Below are positions 27,719-35,970 of a stretch of DNA of 64,000 bases, piece by piece. The notes under the pieces are model-generated. The model had not been told where the DNA came from. It ran no database searches and saw nothing but the letters and a program-made list of their open reading frames with translations. The stretch lies in NCBI GenBank assembly GCA_963788185.1, contig CAWBGE010000024.1:348998-412997 (forward strand), in the 5' to 3' direction. Every line of letters starts with the position of its first letter. The first letter of the stretch is position 1. This stretch comes from CAIWHR01 sp963788185 (lineage in GTDB: Bacteria > Pseudomonadota > Gammaproteobacteria > Burkholderiales > Casimicrobiaceae). A program made the position numbers and the translations under genes.

Positions 27719-28051
27719 TCAAGCCCGCGCGGCCTCGCGCAGCGCTTCCGTTGCCCATTGATTGAGACTAACGCCTTCCGCCTGTGCCGCCACCAGTGCG
27801 GCACCATGCACCTCGGGCGGAACCCGTAGCATCATCTTGCCGCTGGCAGGCTTTTCCGGAACTTCGCCACGCGCCTTGCAATCCTCGATCATGAGATCGA
27901 TTGCCGCCTTGAAGTCGGCGTGCAACTCGGACACCGTCTCACCATGGAAGCCGATGATGGCCTTCACGCCCAGCACGCGGCCGACGAAGATGTTGTCGCG
28001 CTGGTCGTACTCGATGCGGGCGGTGTAGCCCTTGTAGGTCATGCTGCTCAT
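27719..28051 (-). CDS. hicB: HicB antitoxin
   Basis: 110 residues. The N-terminal HicB fold (YKGYTARIEYDQRDNIFVGRVLG, GFHGETVSELHADFKAAIDLMIEDC) is followed by a linker and a C-terminal ribbon-helix-helix (GKMMLRVPPEVHGAALVAAQAEGVSLNQWATEAL). The order is toxin first then antitoxin, usual for hicAB, with ATG 28051 overlapping the hicA stop by 4 bp. Binds and represses its own promoter through the RHH part (family knowledge). Confidence 0.92.
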   Translation of the reverse strand: MSSMTYKGYTARIEYDQRDNIFVGRVLGVKAIIGFHGETVSELHADFKAAIDLMIEDCKARGEVPEKPASGKMMLRVPPEVHGAALVAAQAEGVSLNQWATEALREAARA

Positions 28052-28302
28052 GGCTTGATCTCCAGTCGTTCCAGGAACTCGCGCACGCCTTCCACCTGGT
28101 ACTTCCGGGCCTCTTTGCCGGGGTGGGGTCGATGCGCGTGCCACTCCACGCCACGCAAGGAAAATTTCACCCGGGAGCCTTCGCGTTCGGCGATAGTCGC
28201 GCCCAGTCCTGCCAACAGCGCCTCGATGTCGGCGAAGACGACGGACCCTGAAGTCGGTTTTGCGTAGATCGCGAGAAGCGTCTTGCGGTGTCTCGTCTTC
28301 AC
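28048..28302 (-). CDS. hicA: HicA mRNA interferase toxin
   Basis: 84 residues: MKTRHRKTLLAIYAKPTSGSVVFADIEALLAGLGA, then EREGSRVKFSLRGVEWHAHRPHPGKEARKYQVEGVREFLER. This is the HicA branch in which the histidine lies in the HRPHP strand rather than in a GSHH motif. Acts as a ribosome-independent RNA-cutting toxin by family. Overlaps hicB. Upstream (28303-28478) I see no gene, only a moderately AT-rich promoter region. Confidence 0.88.
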   Translation of the reverse strand: MKTRHRKTLLAIYAKPTSGSVVFADIEALLAGLGATIAEREGSRVKFSLRGVEWHAHRPHPGKEARKYQVEGVREFLERLEIKP

Positions 28303-28478
28303 GGTCGTACGATAGCATTTTCTGCAAGCAAAGCAAGCGGTTTTTGATAGCGTATTTCTGAAACACCTTCCGCCCCCCGGCTCCGTTATGCGTGATCACA
28401 CCTGCTCGGGTTTCGATGATTATCGACAACAGATACCAACGGAGGGGGCACTGCCAAACGACGTGAGCGTGGGGCCAG

Positions 28479-29108
28479 TCAGCACCGTCGAGCGGCGGCA
28501 ACGACAGGTTTCGCCCAATCCGGCGTGCGGGTGAGATCCTTGGGCTCGACGATCAGACCGTGCTCCATGCGCAGCACCAGCGTGGGCGTCGGGGTTTGCC
28601 CCACCGCCGGGTCGGCTTCGACGCTGTTGTCGTACATCCGCAAGGCGGCAAGGCGTGGCAGCAATTCAATCAGGTTGAGGCGGCTGTGTTCGAAGCGACG
28701 ACGGATGTCCGCCTCCGGGATCGGGTGCCCGCCCCGGTTGACGCGAGCGTGAACACGGGCGATATGCAGCTCGGCACTTGCCAAACCCACATACCAGACC
28801 CGGATCGCGATTCGATCGGACGCCGCCGCCGACAACAGCTTCGGAATGGTGCTTCCGCCCAGCGTTGTCTCGAGCGCGAAGTCGAGATGCTGCTCGATGG
28901 CACGCTCGAGCAATGTCCTGCCATGAAGCCACGCCACCGCATTGGCTTCCGTTTGGCTGAGGGTTGTGCGGCGCTGCATGAGCACACGCGCAAACTCGTC
29001 GGGATTGAAGTAGTCTCCGCCCAGCGCTCGAAAGGTCGCGCCGCCGATACTGCTCTTGCCCGCGCCGTTTACGCCCGCGAGGACGTAGATGTTCGACCGT
29101 ACAGTCAA
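28479..29108 (-). CDS. Zeta-toxin-like P-loop kinase
   Basis: 209 residues. Walker A in LAGVNGAGKSS (residues ~11-21), YFNPDEFARVL with the catalytic Asp typical of zeta toxins, LERAIEQHLDFALETTLGG (the substrate-side ALETT motif), WYVGLASAELHIARVHARVNRGGHPIPEADIRRRF. Zeta toxins phosphorylate UDP-N-acetylglucosamine and block cell-wall synthesis, an interesting choice next to genes that use the same sugar nucleotide. The likely start is TTG 29108, 3 bp after the stop of the Phd-like gene. Not the plasmid epsilon/zeta arrangement. Confidence 0.85.
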   Translation of the reverse strand: MTVRSNIYVLAGVNGAGKSSIGGATFRALGGDYFNPDEFARVLMQRRTTLSQTEANAVAWLHGRTLLERAIEQHLDFALETTLGGSTIPKLLSAAASDRIAIRVWYVGLASAELHIARVHARVNRGGHPIPEADIRRRFEHSRLNLIELLPRLAALRMYDNSVEADPAVGQTPTPTLVLRMEHGLIVEPKDLTRTPDWAKPVVAAARRC

Positions 29109-29111
29109 GAG

Positions 29112-29465
29112 CTATCGCTGCTCTTTCGCCGCGCGTACGGCCGCCTCGCCAAGTTCCAGTGGCGTGGCCTCGAAGGCGGCAGCCAAGCCCTTTCTTGCCG
29201 CCGGCGTTTGCATCCGGGCGAGCAGGGCATCGTCGAATTCCTGGCTCAGATCAGCCAGCGAGGTGGTGCGCGCCTTGGTCAACGCCTCGAACTCGGCATA
29301 GGAGAGCAGGACTGCCCTGGGACGAGCGTGTTTGGTGATGGCAACGACGCCGCCCGCAACCGTCTGCTCGAAGATGCTGCCAAAATGGTTCTTGAGCTGG
29401 GTCGCGGTGACGGACAGGACATCGACCAGGCTGCCTTCGCGATTGCGATAGACGATTGAAGACAT
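29112..29465 (-). CDS. Phd/YefM-like antitoxin of the zeta module
   Basis: 117 residues: VLSVTATQLKNHFGSIFEQTVAGGVVAITKHARPRAVLLSYAEFEAL is a typical Phd fold; the tail (FDDALLARMQTPAARKGLAAAF) is longer than in the Phd at 25300. ATG 29465 is preceded by GGAGGA. Reads straight into the zeta-like toxin with 3 bp between, indicating a Phd/zeta operon in place of the known epsilon/zeta pair. Confidence 0.85.
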   Translation of the reverse strand: MSSIVYRNREGSLVDVLSVTATQLKNHFGSIFEQTVAGGVVAITKHARPRAVLLSYAEFEALTKARTTSLADLSQEFDDALLARMQTPAARKGLAAAFEATPLELGEAAVRAAKEQR

Positions 29466-29734
29466 AAAGTCCTCCGTGGGCATTTCGACCATTCTAGACG
29501 AAACGGCCAATTCGTGCGAACGTCGCGGATCGGCCGGTACCACCGGGCGGTATGCCCCGTGTGTTCCAGGAAGCATTGTTCGGGATGGATTGCAAGGCTT
29601 GCGACAGGCACGTGATTTGCTTTTATGCTTCGGTACCTTTCTGGATGCTGGTCCGAACCTGCACGTCGCCAGACGCAACCTCCAGAAGTCGCAGCGGACA
29701 CCAGCCTGAAAGAGGACGCGCCCACCAAAAATGT
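29466..29734. other. Intergenic stretch between divergent TA modules
   Basis: About 270 bp between the minus-strand Phd gene and the plus-strand VapBC operator. No recognisable gene. It should hold two divergent promoters; only the VapBC operator at its right end is clear. Confidence 0.5.
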
Positions 29735-29751
29735 ATATACTGTGTGTATAT
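29735..29751. promoter_or_regulatory. VapBC operator-like palindrome
   Basis: ATATAC-N5-GTATAT with perfect six-base arms, 19 bp before the VapB ATG, overlapping a TATACT -10-like element. Resembles the operator at 24499-24522 in sequence, so the two AbrB-type antitoxins may cross-bind. Confidence 0.6.
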
Positions 29752-29770
29752 CTTTTCTGAGGGGCCGCCC

Positions 29771-30001
29771 ATGACCACCGCCCGCGTTTTCCGGTCCGGC
29801 AACAGCCAGGCAGTGCGCCTGCCGAAGGAGTTCCGCTTTTCGACCAGCGAAGTCGAGATACTTCGTCGGGGTGACGAGGTCATTCTGCGGGAGCGACAGT
29901 TGACGCCCGCCGATGGCTTTCGTTTGCTCGCTTCCCTGCCTGAGGACTTCATGAGCGCTGGCCGCGAGGACGACCTGCCGCAGGAGCGCGAGGTGCTCTG
30001 A
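29771..30001 (+). CDS. vapB: VapB/VagC-type AbrB antitoxin
   Basis: 76 residues. SpoVT/AbrB domain: TTARVFRSGNSQAVRLPKEFRFSTSEVEILRRGDEVILRE, followed by a toxin-binding tail DGFRLLASLPEDFMSAGREDDLPQEREVL, a typical VagC end. TGA overlaps the ATG of VapC. Complete. Confidence 0.92.
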   Translation: MTTARVFRSGNSQAVRLPKEFRFSTSEVEILRRGDEVILRERQLTPADGFRLLASLPEDFMSAGREDDLPQEREVL

Positions 30002-30417
30002 TGGCTCGGTACCTCCTGGACACCAACATTTGTATCTACATTGCCAAGCGCAAGCCGCCGGAGGTGCTCACCCGTTTCGAGTCGCTGCGCGCGGGAGATG
30101 TCGCGATGTCGTTGATCACTTATGGAGAACTGCTCTACGGCGCCGCACGCAGCTCGACATCGAGTCAAGCCATTGCCACGATTCGCAAAATGATCGAAGC
30201 CGTTGCCGTATTGCCGATGGAGCCCGAGGTTGGGGCACACTACGGCGCCATACGTGCACTTCTGACCGCTGCCGGCACTCCGATCGGAGGCAGCGATCTC
30301 TGGATTGCCGCGCACGCCCGTGCAAGCCGGCTGACGTTGGTGACGAACAATGAATCCGAGTTTCGCCGCGTTCCCGATTTGCGGGTCGAGAACTGGGTAA
30401 ATCAGGCGGGCAATTAG
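30001..30417 (+). CDS. vapC: VapC PIN toxin
   Basis: 138 residues. PIN acids in YLLDTNICIYIAKRKPPEV (Asp7), LITYGELLYGAARS (Glu), and GGSDLWIAAHARA (Asp), with final LVTNNESEFRRV. This is the VagD/VapC type known to cleave initiator tRNA. The stop TAG is 30415-30417, and its last G is also the first base of the 266-bp palindromic element that follows, so the element abuts the gene exactly. Confidence 0.93.
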   Translation: MARYLLDTNICIYIAKRKPPEVLTRFESLRAGDVAMSLITYGELLYGAARSSTSSQAIATIRKMIEAVAVLPMEPEVGAHYGAIRALLTAAGTPIGGSDLWIAAHARASRLTLVTNNESEFRRVPDLRVENWVNQAGN

Positions 30418-30682
30418 GGCCTGTTAACGCTACGGGAGGGTTCGCGTGACTCGACAAACGGGCGCCCGCAAGGCGCAAAGCGCAGGCGTAGTGCCGACTA
30501 CGGCGAGCATTTGCAACGCGGCGGACGCCCGTTTGTCGAGATCACCCTCCGGGCCGGGTGCGGGCAGGGCGCAGGGCTGCGTTGCTCACTCGTCGTGTGC
30601 ATCGAGCACACGTCCTCGTTCGCGCCTTGCCCTGCGCCCTGCCCGCACCCGGCGCGAGTCCTCCCGTAGCGTTAACAGGCCC
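30417..30682. mobile_element. 266-bp MITE-like element with perfect 23-bp terminal inverted repeats
   Basis: Ends are perfect 23-bp inverted repeats (30417-30439 and 30660-30682, beginning GGGCCTGTTAACGCTACGGG). Inside are two further perfect stems: 15 bp (30450-30464 with 30526-30540) and 24 bp (30554-30577 with 30629-30652). A 7-bp hairpin (CGTGTGC-N5-GCACACG, 30594-30612) sits in the last loop. No gene inside. I see no clear target-site duplication. It looks like a non-autonomous element or a large structured repeat; which transposase would move it is not evident. Confidence 0.75.
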
Positions 30683-30724
30683 TCGATCCACGCTGACCAG
30701 GATATGGGTGTGCCCAAGACAATT

Positions 30725-30797
30725 TTCGCGGCGAAAGCCGCTCCTACAACCGCGCCCGTTGGGTCAGGTTCTGTAAGAGCGGCTTCAGCCGCGAACG
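30725..30797. repeat. Two REP-like palindromes in inverted orientation
   Basis: 30725-30749 (inverted, CGGCGAAAGCCG stem) and 30772-30797 (+, GAGCGGCTTCAGCCGC). They sit between the 266-bp element and the HigBA promoter. Apart from them and that element, 30418-30918 holds no recognisable gene. Confidence 0.85.
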
Positions 30798-30883
30798 CCA
30801 TGCACGCGAGGTCTACTCGCGACGAGCGCTGCCTCTACGAAGATCCTCATCCGGGTCATCATGGTGCGGCACAATAATACACA

Positions 30884-30912
30884 TTGACGGTACTAACGCA
30901 TCGAAGTACTAT
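30884..30912 (+). promoter_or_regulatory. higB: Sigma-70-type promoter of higBA
   Basis: TTGACG (30884-30889), 17-bp spacer, TACTAT (30907-30912). An inverted repeat GTACT (30890-30894)/AGTAC (30905-30909) lies in the spacer as a probable HigA site. The GTG of higB is at 30919, about where transcription should start, so the mRNA may be leaderless. Confidence 0.65.
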
Positions 30913-30918
30913 TAACCC

Positions 30919-31200
30919 GTGATTCGCTCGTTCGCCGACAAGCAGACTGCGGCGGTCTTCGACGGCCACCGGGTTAGAGCGCTTCCCACGCATGTGCAGG
31001 ACGTTGCGCGGCGCAAACTGAAGGCCATCGACGCAGCGAAGGAGATCGATGATCTACGCGCTCCCCCAGGCAATCGATTGGAAAAGCTGTCGGGCGACAG
31101 AAGTGGTCAGTGGAGCATCCGTATCAACGACCAGTGGCGGCTCTGTTTCCGTTGGGCAAATGGCGATGCGCATGATGCGGCGATTGTCGACTATCACTAA
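30919..31200 (+). CDS. higB: HigB/RelE-family toxin
   Basis: 93 residues: IRSFADKQTAAVFDGHRVRALPTHVQDVARRKLKAIDAAKEIDDLRAPPGNRLEKLSGDR, then GQWSIRINDQWRLCFRWANGDAHDAAIVDYH. This is a HigB-1/GraT-like RelE-fold mRNA interferase with the catalytic basic residues in WSIRINDQWRLCF. Toxin-first order is typical of higBA. The start is GTG 30919 with no obvious ribosome site. Confidence 0.92.
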   Translation: MIRSFADKQTAAVFDGHRVRALPTHVQDVARRKLKAIDAAKEIDDLRAPPGNRLEKLSGDRSGQWSIRINDQWRLCFRWANGDAHDAAIVDYH

Positions 31201-31211
31201 ATGAGGCGACC

Positions 31212-31559
31212 ATGACCATTCGGCGCGACCAGCTCAGGAAAGTCGACTACTCCGATGTATCCACCGGTAGGCGGCTTGTGCCAGTGCATCCTGGTGACGT
31301 ATTGCTCAAGGATTTCATCGAAGCCTTGGGGATTTCCCGCTATCGCGTGGCCAAGAACATCGGCGTGGCGCAGCGGCGAATCGACTTGATTTGCCGTGGC
31401 GAAGCGTCCATCTCGGCGGAGATGGCGCTGCGTCTCGGATCCCTGTTCGGAACGACACCGGAGTTCTGGGTAAACCTGCAAGCGCAATATGATTTGGAAG
31501 TCGCGGAGCGCGCGGTTGGCAAGCAGATAGCAAAAGTCGTCGTGCCGTTGGCGGCGTGA
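31212..31559 (+). CDS. higA: HigA antitoxin
   Basis: 115 residues. VHPGDVLLKDFIEALGISRYRVAKNIGVAQRRIDLICRGEASISAEMALRLGSLFGTTPEFWVNLQ is the classic HigA/XRE helix-turn-helix. An N-terminal extension of ~25 residues (RRDQLRKVDYSDVSTGRR) is somewhat longer than usual. Begins 11 bp after higB with GAGGCGACC upstream. Ends at TGA 31559 in VVPLAA. Confidence 0.92.
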   Translation: MTIRRDQLRKVDYSDVSTGRRLVPVHPGDVLLKDFIEALGISRYRVAKNIGVAQRRIDLICRGEASISAEMALRLGSLFGTTPEFWVNLQAQYDLEVAERAVGKQIAKVVVPLAA

Positions 31560-32005
31560 CGGTCGAATTTCCGCAGGCACGTGACTTGCTGCGTGGGTTG
31601 CGTGCGTTTGGTTCCTGGCGATCTGCGCGACGATCGGTAGTGCTCACCCCGCCTGAAGTGGCAGTGAGATAGCTTGGTCGAGACTGGAAAGTTTGCAATG
31701 CCGTTGATTCTGCATGGAGTAGGGTCTTGCCGACAGGAGACACTTGAGCCGTGGCGGCGGCTGTCTGCACGAGCGCCTTCTGGCGCGGACGCCTTCGTTG
31801 GACCGCGACATACGCTTGTGGGAGTGCCTCTAGGCGCGAATGCCTTTTTGCAACCGTCCTTCGCGGCTAAAGCCGCCCCTACAAGAGCGACGCGCGGGGT
31901 GGAATTTGTGCGAGCGGCTTTAGCCGCGATTCGTTCGCCTGCCATCTACGCTTTCGCGCCTGAAGCTCCTGCAAGTTCTGCTCATGCACCATGCGGCGTC
32001 TCGCC
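31560..32005. other. Intergenic region with a REP cluster
   Basis: 446 bp between higA and the next glycosyltransferase. The first 200 bp hold no recognisable gene; the rest is filled by five REP-like units. It separates the TA island from the resumed sugar genes. Confidence 0.6.
31768..31975. repeat. Five REP-like palindromes
   Basis: Units at 31768-31793 and 31816-31844 (+, GCGCCTT family, degenerate), 31859-31885 (inverted, GGCTAAAGCC), 31907-31933 (+, GGCTTTAGCC) and 31952-31975 (inverted, degenerate GCGCCTGAAGCTCC). Densest REP cluster of the window, just upstream of the glycosyltransferase start. Confidence 0.85.
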
Positions 32006-33240
32006 ATGACCTTCCGCATCCTCCACATTCTCGACCACTCGATCCCGCTGCACAGCGGCTACACGTTTCGCACGCTCGCCATCCTGCGCGAGCAGCGCAA
32101 GCTCGGCTGGGAAACCTTCCACCTCACCAGCCCCAAGCACCTGGGCGCGACTATGGCCGAGGAAGACGTCGACGGCCTGCACTTCTACCGGACGCGCTGG
32201 CAAGCCTCGGGCCTCGCGGACAAGCCGCTCATCCGTGAATACGCGCTGATGCGGGCACTGGAAACGCGGCTGGACGAAGTCGTCGCCAAGCTCAAGCCCG
32301 GACATCCTGCACGCGCATTCCCCGGTGCTCAACGCGCTGCCGGCGATCCGGGTCGCGCGCCGTCGCGGGATCCCCATCGTCTACGAGATCCGCGCCTTCT
32401 GGGAAGACGCCGCCGTCGATCACGGCACGACGCGGGAAGACGGCATGCGTTACCGGCTGACGCGCGGGCTCGAAACCAGGGCCGTCTATCGCGCCAATCA
32501 CGTCACCACCATCTGCGAAGGACTGCGCAACGACATCGTCGATCGCGGCATTCCCGCCGACAAGGTGACGGTCATCCCCAATGCCGTCGATATCGACAAG
32601 TTCTCGCTCGGCGGCCAGCCCGACGCCGAACTCAAGCGCAAGCACGGCCTCGACGGCTGCCGCGTCCTGGGCTTCATCGGCTCGTTCTACGCCTACGAAG
32701 GGCTGGACCTGCTGCTGCGCGCGTTGCCGGACATCGTCAAACGCGCGCCCGACGTCAAGGTGCTGTTGATCGGCGGCGGCCCGCAGGACGCTCAGCTGAA
32801 GGCGCTGGCGAAGCAACTCGACCTGAACGATCGCGTCGTCTTCGCCGGCCGCGTTCCGCACGCCGACGTCGCCCGCTACTACGACCTCATCGACGTGCTG
32901 ATCTACGCCCGCCATTCGATGCGCCTGACCGAACTCGTGACCCCGCTGAAGCCGCTCGAAGCGATGGCGCAGGGACGCCTGATGGTCGCCTCCGACGTCG
33001 GCGGGCACAAGGAACTGATCCGCGACGGCGACACCGGCGTGCTGTTCCGCGCCGGCGACGCCGGTGATCTCGCGGCCAAGGTGCTGCATCTGCTCGAGCA
33101 GCGGGACGAGTGGGACGCGATGCGCCAGCGCGGCCGCCGCTTTGTCGAGGCCGAGCGGAACTGGACGGCGAGCGTGGCGCGGTATCGAGCCGGTCTACGC
33201 ACGGCTGGTCGGCAACAAGGCCGAGGCTGAACGTGGCTGA
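32006..33240 (+). CDS. Exosortase A-associated glycosyltransferase 3 (GT4, stp3-like), frameshifted
   Basis: ~410 residues. N-terminus FRILHILDHSIPLHSGYTFRT is diagnostic for the XrtA-system TIGR04063-type transferase. Then HSPVLNALPAIRVARRRGIP, YEIRAFWEDAAVDHGT, IPNAVDIDKF, GFIGSFYAYEGLDLLLRAL and the nucleotide-binding MRLTELVTPLKPLEAMAQGR. One shift near 32300 and one near 33190, after which the preferred C-terminus is EPVYARLVGN to TGA 33240. ATG 32006 gives the conserved start. Directly followed by the next glycosyltransferase. Confidence 0.9.
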
Positions 33241-33254
33241 GCCCACGCATCCTC

Positions 33255-34438
33255 GTGCTGAGTTCCCTCTTTCCCAGCCCCGCGCGTCCCAACGCCGGCG
33301 TATTCATTCGCGAGCGCATGTTTCGCGTGGCGAAGCACCTGCCGGTGACGGTCGTCTCGCCGCAGCCATGGTTTCCGGGCCAGGGCCTGATCCGGCGCTT
33401 CCGGCCCGGCTATCGACCCGCCGCACCACGCCACGAAATCATGGACGGCATCGACGTCTTTCGCCCGCGCTTCCTGTCGCTGCCGGGCATCGGCCGATCG
33501 CTGGACGGCTTGTCGATGGCGCTGTGCACCTTCAGGACGGTGCGGCGTTTGCAGCGCGAGCGCGGCATCAATGTGATCGACGCGCACTTCGCGCATCCCG
33601 ATGGCGAGGCGGCGCGTGCGCATCGGCCGCTGGCTCAAATTGCCTGTAACGGTGACGATGCGCGGGACCGAGGTGCCGCACAGTCGCCAGCCGCGTCTTC
33701 GCCGCCGCATCGCGCGTACGCTTGCAGCAGGCCGATCGGGTCTTCTCGGTGTCCGGTTCGCTGCGCCAGCTGGCGCTGGAACTCGGCGCGCCGTCCGAGC
33801 GAACGCAGGTGATCGGCAATGGCGTCGACCTGCAGCGGTTCTTCCCGGTGGACCGCGCCGAGGCACGCCGTGAACTCGGCCTGCCGCCGCACGCGAAAGT
33901 GCTGATTTCGGTCGGCGGATTGGTAGAGCGCAAGGGCATGCACCGCGTCATCGAGTGCCTGCCGACGCTGGTCGCGAAGTACCCCGATCTCGTCTACCTG
34001 ATCGTCGGGGGTCCCAGCCCCGAAGGCGATTTGACCGCCGAGCTTCAGGACCAGGTGGCGCAGGCGGGCTTGCACGAGCCATGTGCGCTTTCTCGGGCCG
34101 TTGGCTCCCGATGCACTTCGGGTACCGCTGTCGGCCGCCGATGTCTTTGTGCTGGCCACCCGCAACGAGGGCTGGGCCAACGTCTTTCTCGAGGCGATGG
34201 CCTGTGGCCTGCCGGTGGTGACCACCGACGTCGGCGGCAATCGCGAGGTTGTTTGCCGTCCGGAACTGGGAATCGTCGTGCCGTTCGGCGATACTCCGGC
34301 ACTGACCGGCGCTATCGAAACGGCGCTGAGCAAACACTGGAACCCTGCGGCAATTCGCGCCTACGCCGAAGACAATCCTGGGACCAGCGGATCGCGACGC
34401 TGGTGGATGCATTTCGCGCAGTCGTCGGTCGTCCATGA
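33255..34438 (+). CDS. GT4 glycosyltransferase, frameshifted
   Basis: About 395 residues when repaired. LSSLFPSPARPNAGVFIRERMFRV is a common start of GT4 enzymes in exopolysaccharide loci. DAHFAHPDGEAA, VTVTMRGTEVP, QQADRVFSVSGSLRQLALELG, VIGNGVDLQRF, ISVGGLVERKGMHRVI, FVLATRNEGWANVFLEAMACGLPVV follow. Shifts near 33615, 33715, 34080 and 34375. Start is uncertain: GTG 33255 or a few codons upstream. Donor and acceptor sugars cannot be deduced. Confidence 0.85.
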
Positions 34439-34470
34439 AATTCGACCGAATGCAGCGCTTGGCACCGGGT

Positions 34471-34584
34471 TTGTAGGAGCGGCTTAGCCGCGAATGAGGT
34501 GTTGCGAATGGGTTCGCGCCTGAAGGCGCTCCTACAAGATCACCATATGGCACGGTTTTCGTAGGAGCGGCTTTAGCCGCGAAT
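34471..34584. repeat. Three REP-like palindromes
   Basis: 34471-34495 (+, GGCTTAGCC, one base short in the loop), 34512-34538 (inverted, GCGCCTGAAGGCGC), 34560-34584 (+, GGCTTTAGCC). They fill the gap between the glycosyltransferase and the CapK-like gene. Confidence 0.85.
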
Positions 34585-34592
34585 GACGTTCT

Positions 34593-35960
34593 ATGACAAG
34601 CCTCTACACCCGCTGCGTAACCAACGTCCTCTTTCCGCTGCACGAGCGGCTCAAGAGGCCACGACTCGGTTCGCGTGCGCCGGGAACTGGAGGCCACCCA
34701 ATGGTGGTCCGCCGACAAGCTGGCCGCCTTGCAGACCCAGCGCCTGCGCGAACTGTTGATCTATGTCGGCACGCATGTCCCTTACTATCGGGATCTCTTT
34801 CGAGAACTTGGCTTCGAGCCGACCATCGGTCAAGTCGACCGCCGATCTCGCGCGCCTGCCATTCCTGACCAAGCCCATCATCCGCGCCGAGACCGACCGC
34901 CTGAAATCCGACCAGGCGAAGGATCTGGCGCGATTCAACACCGGCGGCTCGAGCGGCGAGCCACTGGTGTTCTTCATCGGCAAGGAGCGCGTAAGCCACG
35001 ACGTCGCCGCCAAGTGGCGCGCGACACGCTGGTGGGGCGTCGACATCGGCGATCCGGAGATCGTCGTGTGGGGTTCGCCGATCGAACTGGGGGCGCAGGA
35101 TCGCGTGCGCCAGTGGCGCGACCGCGTGATCCGCACCAAGCTGCTTCCCGCATTCGAAATGTCCGAAGCGAAGCTCGACGGATTCGTCGCCGAGATTCGC
35201 GCCATGCGCCCGAAGATGCTGTTCGGCTACCCGTCGGCGCTGTCGCACATCGCGCGCCATGCCGAGAAGCGCGGGCAGCGGATGAACGACCTGGGCATCG
35301 AGGTGGCGTTCGTCACCTCGGAGCGCTTGTACGACGACCAGCGCAAGACGATTTCGCGTATCTTCGGCTGCCGCGTGGCCAACGGCTACGGCGGTCGCGA
35401 TGCCGGCTTCATCGCCCACGAGTGTCCGCAGGGCGGCATGCACATCACCGCCGAGGACATCATCGTCGAGGTGGTCGACACCGAAGGCCAGCCCGTCGCC
35501 AAGGGCGAGCCCGGCGAACTGGTCATCACCCACCTCGCCACGCGCGACTTTCCGTTCATCCGCTACCGTACTGGCGACATCGGCGTACTCGACACCAAGC
35601 CGTGTGCGTGCGGGCGCGGATTGCCGCTGCTGAAGGAAATTCAGGGCCGCACGACCGACTTTGTCGTTGCGCGGGACGGCACCGTCATGCACGGACTGGC
35701 ATTGGTCTACGTGATCCGGGATCTCCCCGGGATCGCGGCCTTCAAGATCGTGCAGGAGAGTCTCGACCTGACGAAGGTTATGGTGGTATCTGGGCCAGGC
35801 TTCGTGGAAGAGAACCTGAGGCAAGATCAAGAAGGGGCTCGGTGCCCGACTCGGCGAGGGCGTACGGGTGGATGTCGACCTCGTCCCCGAACTCGCCCCC
35901 GAAAAATCCGGAAAGTTTCGCTACGTCGTCAGCCGCGTGGCGCCGGCGCCGACAGCCTGA
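34593..35960 (+). CDS. CapK / phenylacetate-CoA-ligase-like adenylate-forming protein, frameshifted
   Basis: ~455 residues. LPFLTKPIIRAET, the AMP-binding loop FNTGGSSGEPLVFFIG (~34935), FGYPSALSHIARHAEKRG, NGYGGRDAGFIAHECPQGGMH, the ATP-pocket RYRTGDIGVLDTKPCACGRGLP, and KSGKFRYV near the end. This is the CapK-type branch of the ANL superfamily that occurs in capsule and exosortase A loci; it may activate an acyl or amino acid for transfer to the polymer, but no substrate is known. Shifts near 34665, 34828 and 35822. Ends TGA 35960, 10 bp before the O-antigen-ligase-like gene. Confidence 0.82.
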
Positions 35961-35970
35961 GCAGGTCAGA

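Noticed and set aside
27542..27829. 95-codon open frame antisense to hicB
   Set aside because: No family features and overlaps a clear HicB gene.
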